Source: Sphaeramia orbicularis (taxonomy: Eukaryota; Chordata; Actinopteri; Kurtiformes; Apogonidae). Taken from it: a DNA stretch of 64,000 nucleotides. A program made the translations under genes and the position numbers. The stretch spans positions 8,682,582 through 8,746,581 of the forward strand of contig NC_043964.1 in assembly GCF_902148855.1 (NCBI RefSeq), read 5' to 3'. Positions 54,252-64,000 of the stretch are shown here, piece by piece (position 1 is the first letter of the stretch; each line of letters starts with the position of its first letter). The notes under the pieces are model-generated. The model did no database searches and had not been told where the DNA came from. It saw only the letters and a program-made list of their open reading frames with translations.

Positions 54252-54266
54252 CCGGAAGTGACGTCA
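54252..54266 (+). promoter_or_regulatory. ETS-CRE composite site of the small membrane-protein gene
   Basis: CCGGAAGTGACGTCA joins an ETS core (CCGGAAGTG) to a perfect palindromic CRE (TGACGTCA). This composite is typical of TATA-less housekeeping promoters. A probable noncoding exon 1 starts about 25-40 bases downstream. Confidence 0.7.
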
Positions 54267-54284
54267 CGAATCAAACCGGAATTC

Positions 54285-54392
54285 AATCTTTCTTTCAGCG
54301 GCTCGAAGATGTTAAAAGCTTATGGTTTGATATTTGATTGTATGAAGATTGTGTAGCTCGTTGGAGATTCAGAAGTAAATGTTGCTAATGCT
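54285..54392 (+). other. Probable noncoding exon 1 of the small membrane-protein gene
   Basis: A GTAAGT donor at 54393 (GCTGTAAGTATT) follows a non-repetitive stretch just downstream of the ETS-CRE promoter motif. The 5' end is inferred. It would splice to 55501 (TTGTGTCCAG acceptor) or to 55465 (CCTTTGCAG acceptor). Confidence 0.5.
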
Positions 54393-55004
54393 GTAAGTAT
54401 TTCTCTTCATGGAACATCATTGCTAGCTTAACTGAAAACCTATCGCACTGTAACTAAGCTAGCTAAGCTAACGCGACTACCTGGTTAGCAGAGTTGGTCT
54501 TCCATGTATGGTTATATTTGGTGAAATCTATATTTATCCGTACTTTGAACTCGTCCGTATTTGAAAAGTATGTTAGCTCCTGCTGGTTTCATGTTCTGCT
54601 GCTAGTACGTATTTCACGACTAACTGCTGAAAGTCTGTGCTAACATAGTAATGCAAGTATTTAGTACCACTTTTAATCATGAGCCACTGCTTAATCTGTC
54701 ACATCAGATTATATTAATTTATAAAAAACAAAGTTTTATATAGTGCCAAGCATTGTCATACTTAGGTTTATTTACATTACACACATAGCTGTGATTTTCA
54801 CATTTGTCTGTGTTGTCAGTCACTAATTTAAATACCTATTAATTATGTGTTCAGTTGGAAAAGAAAAGGGTGGAAAGTTGTCTTCGGCTCTCCAGCATAC
54901 AGCATACAGTACTTAAATATGAGAGAAAATCCTAAGAATTACAGTAAGCCAAATGTTGAGTTTTCCACTCCTTCGCCATAGTGAAGTAACAATTATTTCC
55001 AAAG

Positions 55005-55005
55005 T

Positions 55006-55076
<71 letters not shown>
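55005..55076. repeat. (GT)n(AT)n microsatellite
   Basis: About 13 GT units are followed by about 22 AT units, directly abutting the inverted-repeat element that follows. Confidence 0.95.
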
Positions 55077-55078
<2 letters not shown>

Positions 55079-55369
55079 CAGTAGAGATTGAAATCCAGTA
55101 GGATTCGTAATCCTACTAGGACAGATCGAAATTTTAGTTTGTCCTAGGACAAACTAAAATCCTATCTGTCCTAGGGTTAGGGTTAGGGGTTTAGGGTTGG
55201 GGGGGTTGGGGGGGGGGGGGGGGTTAGGGGGTTAGGGTTAATCTTCAGATCCTAATTTCTTGTAGGATTTCAGTTTGTCCTAGGACAAACTAAAATTTCA
55301 ATCTGTCCTAGTAGGATTCCTATCTGTCCTAGTAGGATTACGAATCCTACTGGATTTCAATCTCTACTG
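55079..55369. mobile_element. Inverted-repeat element with telomere-like core
   Basis: The 48-bp termini (55079-55126 and 55322-55369) are perfect reverse complements, beginning CAGTAGAGATTGAAATCC. Inside are further palindromes (TAGTTTGTCCTAGGACAAACTA occurs in both halves in variant form). The centre (about 55173-55242) is a degenerate TTAGGG/GGGTTA tract with a long G-run. Noncoding. The AT microsatellite on the left and ATATATA on the right hide any short target duplication. It lies in intron 1 of the small membrane-protein gene. Superfamily not assigned. Confidence 0.8.
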
Positions 55370-55539
55370 TGACATATATATATTTCTGTAGTTTAAAATG
55401 ATTTAAAATAAAACAATAGTTTAATAAAAACAAGACAATAATTGTTTCTTTGTGACCTTTGCAGTAGCTGCCTTGTGTTTCATCTCTGTGTTGTGTCCAG
55501 TCTTTGACAGCGCCGCTGGGCCTCCCTGTCTGCTCCATC

Positions 55540-55734
55540 ATGCCGCTGGTGGTGGACGCCGTGTGGGCAGTGTGGAGCATCACAGCCGGGATCTACGACT
55601 ACTTCCACACCAGTGCCATGGAGGAGAGGATCCACACGCTGGAAAACGTCCTCTCTATCCATCAATTTGTGATCGCAGGCCTGTCGGCTGGCCTCATCCT
55701 CCTCATGACATACATATTATGGAGAAAACACTGA
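55540..55734 (+). CDS. Small integral membrane protein, 64 aa, not recognised
   Basis: The ATG at 55540 opens a 64-codon frame ending TGA. It has an amphipathic/hydrophobic N-terminus (MPLVVDAVWAVWSITAGIYD) and a short charged middle with heptad-like spacing (AMEERIHTLENVLSIHQ). A single clear transmembrane helix (FVIAGLSAGLILLMTYIL) is followed by a basic tail WRKH, as in tail-anchored proteins. The coding exon is more GC-rich than its surroundings, has an upstream acceptor, a promoter with ETS-CRE, and a downstream AATAAA at 57306-57311. I cannot name the family. Upstream in-frame TTG codons are not starts. The real-gene evidence is composition, splice sites and promoter; the function is unknown. 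Confidence 0.75.
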   Translation: MPLVVDAVWAVWSITAGIYDYFHTSAMEERIHTLENVLSIHQFVIAGLSAGLILLMTYILWRKH

Positions 55735-57311
55735 AACCCAGACCTGGGCCAAGAACACTCTAGATGTTTGGTTTTAAGTGGCCATCTCATGTTACTAAAA
55801 GACAGACAGCTTGATTCCATCACTCTGCTCACACTTGATGATCATACCGGTCTGAAAATGAGCTACAACTGAACAAGGGAAATGAAGATTCATAATGTGT
55901 CAGTTTACCTAAAACTCATGTGGTTTAGAGACTCTGTGGTCTGTTTCTGTCTCAGAGGGTCCTCACAAGGTATCTGCAGATTATTGTTCACTTTCATATA
56001 AAATGGTTACAGCTTCTTAAGGAAATATTGCACTTTCACTGGAAATCACTGTCTGAGATAATGGACTGTCAGAGATTTTGCCATTTTAGTTAAGGAAAGC
56101 TTTTTTGGAGTTGCCAACACTAATTTTATTCACAACTCAACTGTTCTTCATCCTTTCAAGAGCAAATGTTTTTGTGGTCCATTATTTTTAGATGTTTAAT
56201 TCATAATTTTGACATTAACATACATATCATGATCTAGACTTAATATTTTATAACTTGATACATTGTCAAAAGGGTACAAAATATGCAGGTTTGTCCTGTC
56301 ATTTCTGCTAAGGGATGCCTTGATTTATTGATGAAACCGACTCTTGATAGACTGGAAAGTTAGTTTTTACAGTGAAGAAATTAAGTTGACTGAGCAGCAT
56401 CTGAAATCTTTACATAATATATGTTTTGTCTTGGATGTATGGCTTAAAAGCAAAATATGATTTATAATGTTGTTGCCCTTAGCCTTAAAGGGTACATATT
56501 GTGTCTTACTCATTTATAAAATGGGTCCAGGGGCTTGAAAAATAATGTTACATTATCAAAACTTACATAAGTTACTCAGACCGATCTGAACACATAAACC
56601 ATCCTGGCACCCTATCAAGGTGTCTGCATGATGGTATCCATGGCACCAATGAGAAAGGGTCGTGGGCAGTAGCTCATCTGAATTTGAATTACATCTGAAT
56701 AACAATGTCCACTTTAAAGAAAATTGGGCCATTATAGATGCTATGTTTTCACTATCAATCTCATTCACCACTGAAATTTTAAAGGTAACTGGGGTCAGAC
56801 TATGTTGTATTTCAGATTATGTTGCGCTTTAACTGGGAAAGTGATGATGTGATTAAACTGGAGGTGAAAGTGGGCTGCTCTCATTTTTTAGCATTGTGTT
56901 GCACTACTGCAGTTAACAGAATTAGCGCAAAATCATTGGTGTAGGTTTTTAAATATTCATGATTAACTCATGAATTTGTATATCTACATCATTACTTTTC
57001 TGATAAATTGTTCATGATATGGAAAGGGGATGGTTTCTGTCAAATTTGAGTTGTTAGTGTCTAATGTATGTTGGAAAACCAGGGTTTGTGTGTCGAGGTT
57101 ATTTGTCTATACTTGCATTTTTACCAACACTGTTCCTGTCTGCGTCCATCTGCACATTACACACGTCTTAAGTGTTAGAAATATGTTCTACATTTAATGA
57201 TGTAGTGGCTCTTGTGTTTTGCTTTCCGGGGTTTGTTGCCAGTGAATTATATGCACTACTGTACGTTACCACTACTGTGGCCTCTGAAAGGGAATATGTT
57301 ACAATAATAAA
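55735..57311 (+). other. Probable long 3' UTR of the small membrane-protein gene
   Basis: No open frame of note. AATAAA at 57306-57311 is followed by the GT-rich GATGTTGTTTTTGAC, a good cleavage and polyadenylation context. This implies a 3' UTR of about 1.6 kb. Confidence 0.5.
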
Positions 57312-57329
57312 TCATTTAATCTCAAGATG

Positions 57330-58540
57330 TTGTTTTTGACTTTTAGGAAACTCTTTATCAGATGATGAAATACTTTTCAAATAAGTCACAGGGATGCACA
57401 AGTAAGTATTTTAATTTATCTCCTGTTTGATGGATTAATCGGACTCTAAAATATCTAAAAAAAATATGTATCATATATTCCCATTAAATTTGCTTAATCC
57501 TGTAATCAGTACACATTGGATGACATTACCCATCTTTCTGCAGTTTGCTTTCTCTGATGAAATAAAGAAATACCCTTCAAAACCTTGAAAAATAGTTTAC
57601 ATTGGGATTTAAAAACAAAAAAAATCTGAATAAACATGAAAAATCCGGTAACGTTACAGCACAGAAATAAATGTTTTAAACAATATCTGAAATAAGATAA
57701 CACTTCCATTGAGGGCTCTAATGCATGGTGATGGAGTTATTTTTGCAGCAGCTGAGAAACAGCAGAATGACATCAACTGAGAACATTATGTGCTGAGTTA
57801 TTTTAGTCCTCATTATATCAGGGGTCAGTGGTCACAGTGTAAATTATATGCCCTTCTAGTCAACATTCATCAGGATTAGGACAGATTATTACCAGTCTGT
57901 TTCCTTTAAATGTTTGAACAATGTGAATGTTTTAATAGCTCAACAGAATACAGATCTACAGATTTTCCTATTAAACTACTAAATACACTGTTACAGTTAT
58001 TGAATATTTTTAGTGAGATTAAAATATTCATGGTTTGAGAAGTTTCATCCTAGCCCCTCATGCTGCAGGCGGCAAAACGTTCCTCCTCTCTTTGCACCGC
58101 CTGCTTCCAGCCGGCTGAGAATTCAACCAATGAGAGCGTAGAGTTTCACAAACAAGCTCGGTGATTGGCTGTAGCTATTAGAAGGCGGGATCTTTCAACA
58201 CAAATCACAGTGGAAACTTCCAGCGGAGACCAGTCAATTGACAGAACTGAGGGCAAGGAAAGCGGAAGTGATAGAATTTGCCTCCAAAATAAAAGTATAC
58301 GCTTAATAAATATACAAATTTTGGGAAATTATGCGCCTTATTTGGATTGATTCACCCTTTAAATTAATTTTAAATGTCATAATTGGCTACTTATGTAACC
58401 TTCCATACTTTAAAAACATATATAATGATACAATTTTTCATGAAACAAATGTATTTGAAAAATGAAAGCAGGAAAACGTTTACGTAGTGTTGCCTCACTT
58501 TATAATACCGCTATCTGAACTTGCCAACAGGCGGTCGGCG
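57330..58540. other. Intergenic stretch before SUZ12
   Basis: AT-rich DNA without recognised exons. Two CCAAT motifs (AACCAATGAGAGCG near 58125 and GATTGGCTG near 58162) lie in a more GC-rich patch at 58060-58280, which may be a distal part of the SUZ12 promoter region. Confidence 0.4.
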
Positions 58541-58555
58541 ACTAAAAACTGAATT

Positions 58556-58564
58556 GCGCGGAAA
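58556..58564. promoter_or_regulatory. suz12: E2F-type site upstream of SUZ12
   Basis: GCGCGGAAA, the reverse complement of TTTCCGCGC, matches the E2F consensus TTTSSCGC. It lies about 480 bp before the SUZ12 ATG, at the start of a GC-richer 5' region. Polycomb repressive complex 2 genes are known E2F targets; use of this site is inferred. Confidence 0.45.
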
Positions 58565-59039
58565 TTATGGAGTCGAAACCCTCTAAAACGAGTAGTGTTT
58601 GTGTTTAGGTGTTTGTCGTTGGGTAGCACTTCATTTAATCGTCCTTAGAGGAGCCGGGGTGCTGAACAATGCTAGCCGGTTAGCCTGGAGTTGTTGCTAG
58701 CTGGCTAAGGAAGTTAGCCGGTTAGCTAGTCATCTGCGGCAGACAGCCTGCCGGAGGTTGATCGCTTGTTTCGCGCATTTCAAGCCTTCTCAGCGACCTC
58801 TAAGTATTAAAGTCTCACCTGAAGGAAAACCCCGTGGAGTGGCTTAATGTATGTCTAATATTAAACCCCGAAACTTCCATAATCTGCCTTTAAAATGAAG
58901 CTGTGTCTCCTGAGCGGTCCGATTTGTGTAAACGCTGCTCTTTTGTTTTGACAAAGGAAGCGGACCCGAGTTTGTTTTTTGTTGCTTTTTTCTTTAACAC
59001 CAGTTCACAACTAGTAGTGGGACAGGTTATCTTTTGGCG

Positions 59040-63756
<4,717 letters not shown>

Positions 63757-64000
63757 TAAACTAAAACCAGACTCTGCCTTGTAAATGAGGAGCAACATTT
63801 TCCAATGTCATTATAAATGCATCGACTATTGAGCTTCTTTTTGTGTCAGTGCCTTTAATCTGAAAATGTACGCGGTGGAGATACGGCAACAAATGAAAGC
63901 ACGTTTTATATGTTTAACTAAAAATGATTCATTAATTGGTAAATAGCCATATGGATCTGTTAGGGACAAGGGTTAAAAAATAATGATTTTGGATAAAATG

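Noticed and set aside
55452-55763. 103-codon plus-strand frame over the 64-aa gene
   Set aside because: It is a shifted frame of the same GC-rich exon, with histidine/proline-rich nonsense. The 64-aa frame has an ATG, a transmembrane helix and a plausible end.

Overview
The window is nuclear DNA from a ray-finned fish, very probably a compact-genome teleost. The evidence is vertebrate genes with GT-AG introns, short introns in a sarcomeric myosin gene, many small non-autonomous DNA transposons, and CA/AT microsatellites. No bacterial, organellar, CRISPR or retrovirus-like features were seen.

Layout. (1) 1-2.7 kb, minus strand: the 5' end of a sarcomeric myosin heavy chain gene (gene A), with its first coding exon, two noncoding exons, a TATA-like box and a MEF2 site. 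The rest lies beyond the left edge. (2) 2.7-9.8 kb: gene-free DNA with hAT-like and TTAA-type (piggyBac-like) MITEs. (3) 9.8-29.6 kb, minus strand: a complete second myosin heavy chain gene (gene B). Its 38 coding exons could all be placed. They sum to 5,799 nt, an open frame of 1,932 codons plus stop, with a TATA box and a perfect MEF2 site upstream. (4) 29.6-37.0 kb: gene-free DNA with MITEs and microsatellites. (5) 37.0-42.6 kb, minus strand: SCO1, the mitochondrial copper chaperone for cytochrome oxidase (7 coding exons, 302 aa). (6) 43.0-45.2 kb: a 2.2-kb minisatellite of about 70 units of 31 bp, almost every unit carrying an inverted CCAAT box and TGACG motifs. (7) 47.6-51.2 kb, minus strand: TMEM220 (6 coding exons, 172 aa). 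(8) 51.5-53.7 kb: hAT elements and a tRNA-Thr(CGT). (9) 54.2-57.3 kb, plus strand: a small gene for a 64-aa membrane protein that I cannot name, with an ETS-CRE promoter motif. (10) 59.0-63.7 kb and onward, plus strand: the first six coding exons of SUZ12 (Polycomb repressive complex 2).

The order MYH-MYH-SCO1-TMEM220 matches the mammalian skeletal myosin cluster flank (human 17p13.1). There, ADPRM lies between SCO1 and TMEM220, head to head with SCO1. I find no ADPRM exons here, and the CCAAT minisatellite sits where that divergent promoter would be. The genes do not form a pathway. The two myosins are tandem paralogues with muscle-type promoters, and the others look like housekeeping or chromatin genes. 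The strongest novelty candidate is the CCAAT-box minisatellite upstream of SCO1.
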